A stretch of 64,000 bases of DNA. It comes from Desulfobaculum bizertense DSM 18034 (lineage in GTDB: Bacteria; Desulfobacterota; Desulfovibrionia; Desulfovibrionales; Desulfovibrionaceae). Below are positions 1 through 7,004 of the stretch, in pieces; the stretch's first letter is position 1, and every line of letters begins with the position of its first letter. Location of the stretch: positions 186,001 to 250,000 of the forward strand of contig NZ_FUYA01000001.1 of assembly GCF_900167065.1 (NCBI RefSeq). The letters are read 5' to 3'. Under the pieces are notes generated by a model. It was not told where the DNA came from. It was given only the letters and a program-made list of their open reading frames with translations, and searched no databases. Both the position numbers and the translations under genes were made by a program.

Positions 1-66
1 ACAAGATCAAGAACGTGCTTGGCTGCTCAAACGCAATTTAACTCCAGTTTTAAGAAGGAAAACCAC

Positions 67-1068
67 ATGGCAGTCAAAATTGGTATCAATGGTTTTGGTC
101 GTATTGGCCGCTTCCTGACCCGTCTGCTCGCTACCGAGTCTGACGTGGAACTTTCTATGGTAAACGCCCGTGCAGATAATGCTGCGCTGGCTCACCTGCT
201 CAAGTATGACTCTGTTCATGGCCGCTTTGACGGTGAAGTCGTCGCAAACGACGAAGGCTTCCTGCTCAACGGCAAGCAGGTCAAGGTGTCCCGCAACCCC
301 ATTGGCGACTGGACCTGGAATGACGGCCCCGTTGACATTGTTGTGGAGACCACTGGCCGCGTGAAGGACCGTGAGGGCCTTGCCCGTCACATTGAGTGCG
401 GTGCAAAGAAAGTTATCATTGGCGCACCCGGCAAGGGTGTTGACCTGACCGTTGTGCCCGGTGTGAACGATGATCTTTATGATCCTGCAAAGCACGATGT
501 GCTGTCTAACGCATCCTGCACCACCAACTGCCTTGCTCCTGCTACCAAGGTGATTAACGACACCTTTGGCATCAAGCACGGTCTCATGACTACCATTCAT
601 TCCTACACCATGAGCCAGCGCATTCTGGACGGTTCCCACAAGGACCTCCGCCGCGCCCGTGCTGCTGCCATGAACATCATCCCGACCACCACCGGTGCAG
701 CCAAGGCTGTGACCGCAGTTATCCCCGAGCTGAAGGGCCGCCTTGATGGCATGGCCATGCGCGTTCCCACCCCGAACGTGTCTCTCGTGGACGTGGTCTT
801 TGAACTTGAGCGCGACGTGACCGCAGAAGAGGTCAACGACGTCCTTAAGGCTGCTTCCGAGGGCGCAATGAAGGGCAACATGGGCTACACTGATGAGCCT
901 CTTGTTTCCATCGACTTTGTGTCCAGCTCCTTTGGTGGCGTGGTTGACTCCATGCTGACCAACGTCATGGACAAGCGCATGCTCAAACTGATTATCTGGT
1001 ACGACAACGAAGGTGGATACACCAACCAGCTTCTGCGCCTTATCAAGAAGGTCGCAAAGAGCATGTAG
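67..1068 (+). CDS. gap: Glyceraldehyde-3-phosphate dehydrogenase
   Basis: Oxidises glyceraldehyde-3-phosphate to 1,3-bisphosphoglycerate in glycolysis/gluconeogenesis (cytoplasm). The 333-residue protein has the normal family length, an N-terminal Rossmann motif (GINGFGRIGR, residues 6-15) and the catalytic motif SNASCTTNC with nucleophile Cys151. An in-frame ATG lies 48 bases further upstream, but ATG 67 starts exactly at the family N terminus (MAVKIGINGF) and has an AGAAGGAA ribosome site at 53-60. The residues after the second beta strand read NARAD rather than the usual ND of strictly NAD-dependent enzymes, so NADP use is possible; this is inference. The gene is followed at once by a strong terminator, so it is probably the last or only gene of its transcript. 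Confidence 0.97.
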   Translation: MAVKIGINGFGRIGRFLTRLLATESDVELSMVNARADNAALAHLLKYDSVHGRFDGEVVANDEGFLLNGKQVKVSRNPIGDWTWNDGPVDIVVETTGRVKDREGLARHIECGAKKVIIGAPGKGVDLTVVPGVNDDLYDPAKHDVLSNASCTTNCLAPATKVINDTFGIKHGLMTTIHSYTMSQRILDGSHKDLRRARAAAMNIIPTTTGAAKAVTAVIPELKGRLDGMAMRVPTPNVSLVDVVFELERDVTAEEVNDVLKAASEGAMKGNMGYTDEPLVSIDFVSSSFGGVVDSMLTNVMDKRMLKLIIWYDNEGGYTNQLLRLIKKVAKSM

Positions 1069-1092
1069 CGCAGTTTCTGTGCGAAATGATGA

Positions 1093-1117
1093 GGGAGGCT
1101 TTGGCCTCCCTTTTTTT
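1093..1117 (+). terminator. Intrinsic terminator of gap
   Basis: Perfect 7-bp stem GGGAGGC/GCCTCCC with a 4-base loop, followed by seven T residues, 25 bases after the gap stop codon. Confidence 0.9.
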
Positions 1118-1221
1118 GTCACTGTGTGTTGAGCTTGGTTCCTTTTGGCAGGTGTGCTTTTACCGCAAGGCATGGTGGAGGGAAAAGTTTGTCTTTTGGG
1201 GGAAGTGCGAAAAAAAGTGCC

Positions 1222-1263
1222 AAAAGGAAATCCCTCGGTGTGGGGCGGATTTTCCTTTTTTTT
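1222..1263 (+). terminator. Second terminator-like hairpin downstream of gap
   Basis: The arm AAAAGGAAATCC pairs with GGATTTTCCTTTT with one bulged base, and a run of eight T residues follows. It lies about 105 bases past the gap terminator and no gene lies between the two. It may be a back-up terminator, or it may end an unrecognised short transcript in 1118-1263. Confidence 0.5.
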
Positions 1264-1309
1264 AAGGCGATTGCTTGTGAAAAGGCAAAAAACTCGGTCC
1301 TGATTTGTC

Positions 1310-1337
1310 TTGACGACTGCGTACGCAATTGCTAAAT
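1310..1337 (+). promoter_or_regulatory. Candidate promoter with internal palindrome, before a tiny membrane peptide gene
   Basis: A TTGACG -35-like box (1310-1315) is followed after 16-17 bases by CTAAAT/TAAATC. The spacer holds the perfect 10-base palindrome TGCGTACGCA (1318-1327), a possible operator. The -10 match is only moderate. The placement, about 50 bases before a well-formed ribosome site at 1377, supports a promoter. Confidence 0.4.
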
Positions 1338-1388
1338 CGCGGACAGTCAATACATCGCTGCGAAACAAAAGCGGTAGGGAGGACATCC

Positions 1389-1460
1389 ATGAGACAGCTC
1401 ATTCGAGTTTTTGTCGTGATTGCCATCATCCTTGTGTGGAACGCACATACGGTGATTTAG
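1389..1460 (+). CDS. Small hydrophobic membrane peptide, 23 aa
   Basis: ATG 1389 follows a strong GGGAGG ribosome site (1377-1382) and opens a 23-codon frame. The peptide has a basic N terminus (MRQLIR), a hydrophobic stretch (VFVVIAIILVW, residues 7-17) and a short tail ending in NAHTVI. One transmembrane helix is plausible. A terminator follows 36 bases after the stop and a promoter-like sequence precedes it, so the peptide would have its own short transcript. I do not recognise a family. Small single-helix proteins of this kind often modulate a membrane complex, but no partner is indicated here. Chance occurrence cannot be excluded; the ribosome site plus flanking signals are the argument for it. 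Confidence 0.5.
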   Translation: MRQLIRVFVVIAIILVWNAHTVI

Positions 1461-1496
1461 CACGCGGGGGCAGAACGCCCAGAGGTGAAAAAATAT

Positions 1497-1532
1497 GCGC
1501 CATCCTTTTGGAAAAGGAGTGGCGCTTTTTTT
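1497..1532. terminator. Bidirectional terminator between the small peptide gene and the histidine kinase gene
   Basis: Stem GCGCCAtCCTTTT/AAAAGGagTGGCGC with one bulge, then seven T on the plus strand. The minus strand also ends in a T-rich run (ATATTTTTT). It separates two convergent genes. Confidence 0.8.
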
Positions 1533-1535
1533 GCG

Positions 1536-3902
1536 TCAAATTATTGTGAGCTGCGGCGAGCTGTCAGGCTGGACAAGGCCAACGGTAATCCAGAAAGAGA
1601 CCGTGGTCCCTTTGCCGGGTTCGCTCTCGACATTGATGATGCCACCCATGCGCGAGACAAGGCGTTTGACAATGCCAAGCCCAAGGCCGGTTCCTTCGTA
1701 TTTGCTGTGCTTGCCCCAGTTGAGCTGCACAAAGGGGTCGAAAATACTTTCTTTTTGTTCTTTTGGAATGCCGATGCCTGTGTCGGCGACTTCCACCAGA
1801 AGCCGGGCCTGCTGCGGGGCTGTTTCTTTGTGGAGCAGGTTAACGGAGACGTCGACAGAGCCGTTTTTGGTAAATTTGACGGCGTTGCCTATGAGGTTGA
1901 AGAGAATCTGCCGGACGCGGCCTTCGTCGCCAATGAGCTGGGGCGGAATACTGTTGTCAACGGAGTAGCTCAGTTCAACGGCGTTGGTGCGGCACTGCTG
2001 CACAAAGGTGTTGGTGACCACCCGCATGGTTTGGCGCAGGTCAAATTCGTTGTGAGAGAGAGTTATTTTGTCAGCCTGAAGTTTGGAAAAATCCAGAATG
2101 TCATTGATAATTGTCAGCAGACCTTCGCCCGCCTGAAGCGCAATTTCCGTGCAGTCCTTTTGTTCCGCATCAAGATCAGTATCCAGCAGGCAGTCAAGCA
2201 TGCCCAGCACGCCATTGAGCGGAGAGCGCAACTCATGGCTCATGTTTGCCAGAAATTCCGTTTTCATTTTGTTGGCGTTTTCGGCAAGGTCACGAGCTTT
2301 GCGCAAGTTCTTTTCGAGTTTCTTGCTTTTGGTTATCTCACGGGACACCTTGATGATACTTGTAATGTCCTTTTTGCTGTCCAGAATGGGATAGCAGGCG
2401 ACTTCCCAAATTGTTCCATTGGGGTGTGTTACTTCTCCTCGCGACTGTGTTTTCCTTTTTAGCGTCTCTGGGAGTGGACAGTTTTTGCATGGTTCTGTCT
2501 GGCCGGAGAAGAGCGTATAGCATTTTTTCCCAACCATTTTTGACAGCTCAGAGCCAGAGGAGATGACTGTGGCGGGGTTGCCCCAGATAATGGTTCCGTC
2601 TGGCCGGAGGTGGGTGACGGATTCACTAATGGTAGACAGAATAAGCTGTTTTTCTGATTCGGATTTGCGCAGAGCCTCTTCGGTTGCGCGCTGGTCCGTA
2701 ATGTCTCGGGCGACCTGAAGTGCTCCGGTGGGCTTCCCTGTACTGTCATTGAGTGGATATGCAGTGATGTGCCATGTCCGGTCGTGTGCTCTTTTGATGA
2801 CGCCTGAGCAGGTATGACCTGTTTCAATAGCTTCATGAACAGGGCAGTCAGGGCAGGGGGTTCGGCGCTTGGCCCACAGCTTGTAGCAAAAATCGCCGAC
2901 GATTTGCTCTGAACTTTTGTTTATGGACTGGGCTGCGGCGCTGTTGGCCCACAGGATTCGATGGGAAAGGTCCTGATGCAGCATGAGTTCTGTCACGGTC
3001 GACAGAATTTTGTTTTTCTCATTTTCTGCTTCTTCAAGGGCAAGCTGCTGTTTGCGTTGGCGAGTGAGGTCTGTCACGGAGACCACGGTAAAAAGGGAGT
3101 GGCCTTCGGTGTCAAAAATGGGATTGATGCGCAGGTCTGCCCAGAAGCGTGTGCCATCCATGCAGCGCTGGGGGCGTTCAAGCTGCTGGGTTGTTCCAAG
3201 CTCGGAGGCTCGGCGTATGGCGTCCTGGAGCGCAATGCCGTCTTCCCGGTTGCACAGTTCGCGAGGGTACTTCCCGACAATTTCCATGTAGGACGCTTTG
3301 TACAGTTCAAGGCCTGCCTGATTGGCATCCAGAAATTTTCCATTCATGTCGAGGACAAAAAGCCCGGAAGGGGAGCTTTCGAATATGGCGGAGAAGAGGG
3401 AAGGGGAGTATGCACTTTCGTCGGGTTCGGAGAGAGAGCAGGTCACGTCAGTAATAACGCCGCTGACAATGTGTCTGTGCCCGTCTTTCGCATAGTTTTC
3501 GCTTGCCGGGGCAAGAGTCATTTCATCCCGGAGTATTTTCCAGCTTCCGTCGCTGTGCTGAAACCTGTACAGGGCCGTATGCCGTGAGGAGCGGAACAGA
3601 TAGCGCCGGAATTTTTTCATTTCCTGATCGCTTGGGTGCCAGTGCTTTTCCCAAAAGCTGCGGTCCTGAATAATATCCTTGGGCGAATACCCGAGGATGT
3701 CCTCAACGTTTGGAGAAATGTTGAGAATGGAAAATGGCGTATCAAAGCTGGCTGTGTACAGAATATATGGAGATGAAGGAATGCCTTCGGTGTTCGCCGC
3801 GACAGAAACAAGCGAACGGTTGGCATTGGCGGACTGGACAGGAAGACGTAAAGGCTCGTCAGTGGTATCCTGCGCAGGACAGGCTGGGCTGTTTTTGGGC
3901 AT
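1536..3902 (-). CDS. Multi-PAS sensor histidine kinase
   Basis: Membrane-free 788-residue sensor kinase. Order seen: four PAS-like domains (about 45-155, 165-285, 300-405, 415-525), a HisKA dimerisation domain with phospho-acceptor His556 in [10 protein letters not shown], then the HATPase domain with N box (Asn673 in NLIGNAVKF), G1 box DTGIG (707-711) and G2 box GTGLGLG (737-743). There is no C-terminal receiver and no response regulator nearby, so the partner is elsewhere. PAS3 and PAS4 each carry a matching cysteine set (C339, C350, C353 and C461, C472, C475; pattern C-x10-C-x2-C-P), which suggests a bound metal, cluster or redox switch. No transmembrane segment is evident, so the signal is probably cytoplasmic. 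The start follows GGGGAGTGA. Confidence 0.93.
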   Translation of the reverse strand: MPKNSPACPAQDTTDEPLRLPVQSANANRSLVSVAANTEGIPSSPYILYTASFDTPFSILNISPNVEDILGYSPKDIIQDRSFWEKHWHPSDQEMKKFRRYLFRSSRHTALYRFQHSDGSWKILRDEMTLAPASENYAKDGHRHIVSGVITDVTCSLSEPDESAYSPSLFSAIFESSPSGLFVLDMNGKFLDANQAGLELYKASYMEIVGKYPRELCNREDGIALQDAIRRASELGTTQQLERPQRCMDGTRFWADLRINPIFDTEGHSLFTVVSVTDLTRQRKQQLALEEAENEKNKILSTVTELMLHQDLSHRILWANSAAAQSINKSSEQIVGDFCYKLWAKRRTPCPDCPVHEAIETGHTCSGVIKRAHDRTWHITAYPLNDSTGKPTGALQVARDITDQRATEEALRKSESEKQLILSTISESVTHLRPDGTIIWGNPATVISSGSELSKMVGKKCYTLFSGQTEPCKNCPLPETLKRKTQSRGEVTHPNGTIWEVACYPILDSKKDITSIIKVSREITKSKKLEKNLRKARDLAENANKMKTEFLANMSHELRSPLNGVLGMLDCLLDTDLDAEQKDCTEIALQAGEGLLTIINDILDFSKLQADKITLSHNEFDLRQTMRVVTNTFVQQCRTNAVELSYSVDNSIPPQLIGDEGRVRQILFNLIGNAVKFTKNGSVDVSVNLLHKETAPQQARLLVEVADTGIGIPKEQKESIFDPFVQLNWGKHSKYEGTGLGLGIVKRLVSRMGGIINVESEPGKGTTVSFWITVGLVQPDSSPQLTII

Positions 3903-4097
3903 GGCGTCTTCTCACTCCCCTAGAAAAAGGTGATCGAAATTCCCTATGCATTGCACCCCACGAAGCACTACGTGTATATTCCTAGGGTATGACTCCTGTC
4001 AATAAATGAGCGCCTTAGTAGGGTAGAAGTAGGGAGCCTCTCTTGTCTGTTTGCAATAAGTTCCGTAAGCTTATCCATTCTTTTTTGGAGGAACACT

Positions 4098-4655
4098 GTG
4101 GAATTTCGCGCTACCAAATTCCCTGGGCTTGTGGTCTGTATTCCACGGGTTTTCGGGGACAAACGTGGTTTTTTTATGGAGAGCTACAGCCAGAGGCTGT
4201 TTGCTGATCAGGGAATTGAGACTGCTTTTGTGCAGGACAATCATGCTCGTTCTGTTCAGAAAGGTGTTTTGCGAGGCGTGCACTTTCAGGCTCCACCTCA
4301 TGCGCAGGCCAAACTCGTCAGAGTCTCAAAGGGGGCAGCTTGGGACGTTGTTGTCGACCTTCGCAAAGGCTCGCCAACCTATGGTGAGTGGTATGCTGAA
4401 ACGCTCAGCGATGAAAATTTTCATCAGCTTTTTATTCCTCAGGGCTTTGCGCATGCATACATGACCCTCACAGATGTGGTAGAGTTTCAGTATAAAACAG
4501 ATAATTTTTACGCCCCGGAATCAGAAGGTGGTCTGATCTGGAATGATCCAGACATCGGCATTGAATGGCCGGACTGCACACCTGTTCTTTCTGACAAAGA
4601 TCTCGTGCTTCCGCGGCTGAGAGACTTTGTGTCACCTTTTGTTTTTGATGGCTAA
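4098..4655 (+). CDS. rfbC: dTDP-4-dehydrorhamnose 3,5-epimerase
   Basis: Cupin-fold epimerase that converts dTDP-4-keto-6-deoxyglucose to the L-lyxo form, the third step to dTDP-L-rhamnose for surface polysaccharide. At 185 residues it has family length. Motifs include the DKRGFF block near residue 20, the catalytic-His region LRGVHFQAPP (about 57-66) and the FIPQGFAHA block. Translation starts at GTG with a very good GGAGGAA ribosome site at 4087-4093. It is followed after 25 bases by the GDP-mannose gene and probably shares its transcript. rfbA, rfbB and rfbD are not in this window, so the rest of the rhamnose pathway lies elsewhere. Confidence 0.95.
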   Translation: MEFRATKFPGLVVCIPRVFGDKRGFFMESYSQRLFADQGIETAFVQDNHARSVQKGVLRGVHFQAPPHAQAKLVRVSKGAAWDVVVDLRKGSPTYGEWYAETLSDENFHQLFIPQGFAHAYMTLTDVVEFQYKTDNFYAPESEGGLIWNDPDIGIEWPDCTPVLSDKDLVLPRLRDFVSPFVFDG

Positions 4656-4680
4656 GAACATCAAACTCTGGAGTAAATCT

Positions 4681-6111
4681 ATGAGTACAGAGAAGCACCC
4701 GGAAACCCTGTTGCAGGGCTGCAAGGCCTTGATTCTTGCAGGCGGCTCAGGAACTCGTTTGTGGCCATATTCTCGAAGCTTGTATCCCAAACAGCTTTTG
4801 GCTCTGACAGGTGAACGGACGCTTTTGCAGGAGACAGTTCATCGTGCCATGCGGGGCTTCGCTCCAGAGGATATTTGGGTCATTACGAACGAGGAACAGG
4901 TTTTTGAAGTCAGAAGTCAGCTTCGCGAGCTGGACGAGACACTTGATACCCAGGTGCTGACAGAACCAATGAGGCGCAATACTTTGCCAGCAATTATGCT
5001 GGGCATGGAGAAAGCCTCACAGGATAATCCTGATGCACTGGTTGCTGTTTTCCCCTCTGATCATATGATCCACAAGCCAGAGTTGTGGCTTGATGCTCTT
5101 AAGCGAGGGACCGAGTTGGCCCGTGATGGCTGGTTCGTGACCTTTGGTCTGGTTCCAGATAAGCCTGAAACTGGCTACGGCTATATTCGCGAAGGTGAGA
5201 GCCTTGGGCAGGACTGCTACAAGGTTGGCGCTTTTGTTGAAAAGCCGGATTATGAGACAGCGCTCAAGTATCTTGAAAGCGGCGAATACCTGTGGAACAG
5301 CGGCATGTTTATTTTCTCTGTGCCAGCCTTTATTCAGGCTGTGGAGAAGTATCAGCCCGAGCTGTACGCGTGGTGGAAGCGCAGAAGGACTGTCCCGCTG
5401 GCCGAAGGATATACGGCAATTCCTGACATCTCTGTGGACTATGGCATTATGGAAAATGTCAAAAGTCAGGCAACTGTTCGTGCAGACTTTGGCTGGGATG
5501 ACCTTGGGAGCTGGGAAGCTTTGCACCGTATGGGCGTCAAGGATGAGTCTGGCAACGTGATTCAGGGAGATGTCCTGAATCTGGACTGCGAAGACAGTCT
5601 GCTTTTGTCTCGCGGCGGCAAGCTTGCGGCTGTGGAAGTCAACGGGCTTGTTGTTGTGCAGACCAGAGATGCAACGCTTGTGTGCCCCGCGAATAAAGTG
5701 CAGCGGGTGAAGGATGTTGTCGAGAAACTCAAGGAAGAGGGGAGTAGCCTTGCTGAGGCGCATGTCACTGTGCATCGTCCCTGGGGCAGCTACACCGTCC
5801 TTGAGGAAAAAGAATTCTACAAGCTGAAGCGCATTACGGTGAAGCCTGGAGCCAAGCTTTCGCTCCAGCGCCATCATCACCGGAGTGAGCACTGGGTTGT
5901 CATTCGTGGCACCGCTGAGGTGACGGTTAATGATGACGTTCGGCTTTTGTATGAAGACCAGTCAGTAGATATACCAAAGACGGCAACACATCGCCTTGCC
6001 AACCCCGGAAAGGTCCCGGTTGAAATCATTGAAATTCAGAGTGGGCCGTATCTGGAAGAGGATGATATTGTCCGCTTTGACGATGTTTATGGGCGAATAA
6101 AAGGGGATTGA
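4681..6111 (+). CDS. manC: Mannose-1-phosphate guanylyltransferase / mannose-6-phosphate isomerase (bifunctional)
   Basis: Makes GDP-mannose from mannose-1-phosphate, with a C-terminal type II phosphomannose isomerase cupin. The 476 residues start at ATG 4681 after CTGGAG; a longer in-frame start exists at 4627 but overlaps rfbC and lacks the ribosome site. The nucleotidyltransferase signature GGSGTRLWPYSR is near residue 22 and the sugar-binding FVEKPD near 185. The isomerase cupin begins at VHRPWGSY and carries the metal-binding run QRHHHRSEHWVV. Together with the AlgC-type phosphomannomutase at 58093-59460 it completes a route from fructose-6-phosphate to GDP-mannose. Confidence 0.95.
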   Translation: MSTEKHPETLLQGCKALILAGGSGTRLWPYSRSLYPKQLLALTGERTLLQETVHRAMRGFAPEDIWVITNEEQVFEVRSQLRELDETLDTQVLTEPMRRNTLPAIMLGMEKASQDNPDALVAVFPSDHMIHKPELWLDALKRGTELARDGWFVTFGLVPDKPETGYGYIREGESLGQDCYKVGAFVEKPDYETALKYLESGEYLWNSGMFIFSVPAFIQAVEKYQPELYAWWKRRRTVPLAEGYTAIPDISVDYGIMENVKSQATVRADFGWDDLGSWEALHRMGVKDESGNVIQGDVLNLDCEDSLLLSRGGKLAAVEVNGLVVVQTRDATLVCPANKVQRVKDVVEKLKEEGSSLAEAHVTVHRPWGSYTVLEEKEFYKLKRITVKPGAKLSLQRHHHRSEHWVVIRGTAEVTVNDDVRLLYEDQSVDIPKTATHRLANPGKVPVEIIEIQSGPYLEEDDIVRFDDVYGRIKGD

Positions 6112-6160
6112 GTTCCCGATTTTATGTGATTTTGCATATAGTGAAATTTTTCATTATGCC

Positions 6161-6190
6161 TTGACACACAAGGCTTCTCATGCCTAGAAA
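6161..6190 (+). promoter_or_regulatory. Candidate sigma-70-type promoter for the qrc operon
   Basis: TTGACA (6161-6166), then an 18-base spacer to TAGAAA. The -35 box is perfect and the -10 matches at four of six positions. If used, the qrc transcript would have a leader of about 190 bases containing the hairpins at 6244-6349. Confidence 0.45.
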
Positions 6191-6243
6191 TGCACCGGTC
6201 ATAATGGGAAATATTCATGATTTTCGCCCTTATGCAGATAGAG

Positions 6244-6277
6244 TCCTCCCTGAATGGCCGATTTAGGGAGGATTTTT
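6244..6277 (+). terminator. Hairpin plus T-run between manC and qrcA (terminator or attenuator)
   Basis: Perfect 8-bp stem TCCTCCCT/AGGGAGGA followed by five T. It lies 132 bases after manC and 110 bases before qrcA. It can end the rfbC-manC transcript, or it can act as an attenuator if the promoter at 6161-6190 is real. Confidence 0.7.
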
Positions 6278-6314
6278 CCTGTTTACAAGGGCTTGGCGAG
6301 GGCCTTAGGGCAGT

Positions 6315-6349
6315 TTTTCCCGCTCGGGGAAAACCGGGATTAACCCGGT
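6315..6349 (+). promoter_or_regulatory. Two adjacent hairpins in the qrc leader
   Basis: TTTTCCC/GGGAAAA (6315-6333) is directly followed by ACCGGG/CCCGGT (6333-6349), which shares one base with it. Both sit 38-70 bases before the qrcA start. They may regulate the messenger's stability or translation. No known riboswitch consensus was recognised. Confidence 0.35.
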
Positions 6350-6386
6350 AACCGTAACTTTCTACCTAAGGATGAGGCGAGAGCAT

Positions 6387-6989
6387 ATGGTGAAGAAATC
6401 TTCAAGCAGTGGAGGAGCCTTACCGTTTTTCGTAGGCTTTGTGGCAATGCTCTTCATTGGCTGGTGGGCATTCCCACGGTTGCTGTTCAGCGAGATGCAG
6501 CAGCCTATCCGCTTTAGCCACGTGGTGCACGTGGAAGAGCAGGAAATGGCCTGTGATGACTGTCATTACATTAATGAAGACGGCTCCTTCAGCGGTATTC
6601 CGAACACCGAATCCTGTGCAGAGTGTCACTCTGAGGCTATGGGCGAGGATCCGGATGAGATCAAGTTTGTCGAAGAATACGTGAACAACGAGAAAGAAGT
6701 TCCGTGGTTGGTCTATCAGTATCAGCCTGATAACGTCTTCTTCTCTCATGCTGCTCACCAGGATCAGGACTGCACCACCTGTCACCCTGACGTGGCAAAG
6801 ACCGACACACCTCCGACCTATTACCAGAACAAGATGACCGACTATTCCAATGGCGGTTACAAGATTGTGTTTGGTCGCGGAGTTGGTGTGGACCCGGCTT
6901 ATAGCCGCGGTACCATGAAGATGTGGGAATGTGAGCGTTGTCATGCTGAAAATGGTCAGAGCAACGCATGCTACGTCTGTCATCGATAA
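6387..6989 (+). CDS. qrcA: Qrc complex multihaem cytochrome c subunit
   Basis: Periplasmic multihaem cytochrome c of the Qrc complex; it takes electrons from the tetrahaem cytochrome c3 pool. The 200-residue protein has one N-terminal membrane anchor (about residues 11-32, LPFFVGFVAMLF) that remains uncleaved. Five classical CxxCH sites are visible: CDDCH, CAECH, CTTCH, CERCH and CYVCH. The D. vulgaris complex is reported to bind six c-type haems, so one site here may use a non-classical motif or be absent. ATG 6387 was chosen because GAGGCGA (6375-6381) is correctly spaced; the in-frame ATG at 6372 has its purine run touching the codon. First gene of qrcABCD. Confidence 0.93.
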   Translation: MVKKSSSSGGALPFFVGFVAMLFIGWWAFPRLLFSEMQQPIRFSHVVHVEEQEMACDDCHYINEDGSFSGIPNTESCAECHSEAMGEDPDEIKFVEEYVNNEKEVPWLVYQYQPDNVFFSHAAHQDQDCTTCHPDVAKTDTPPTYYQNKMTDYSNGGYKIVFGRGVGVDPAYSRGTMKMWECERCHAENGQSNACYVCHR

Positions 6990-7004
6990 GAGTGAGGTGG
7001 CGCA

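Noticed and set aside
3-41. Possible C-terminal end of an upstream gene (12 codons then TAA)
   Set aside because: Too short to recognise; any of the three frames could be open here by chance.
7-1386. Minus-strand frame of 459 codons opposite gap
   Set aside because: Antisense shadow of gap extending through two terminators.
1485-2462. Plus-strand frame of 325 codons opposite the histidine kinase
   Set aside because: It lies antisense to the conserved kinase domain and has no protein-like motif.
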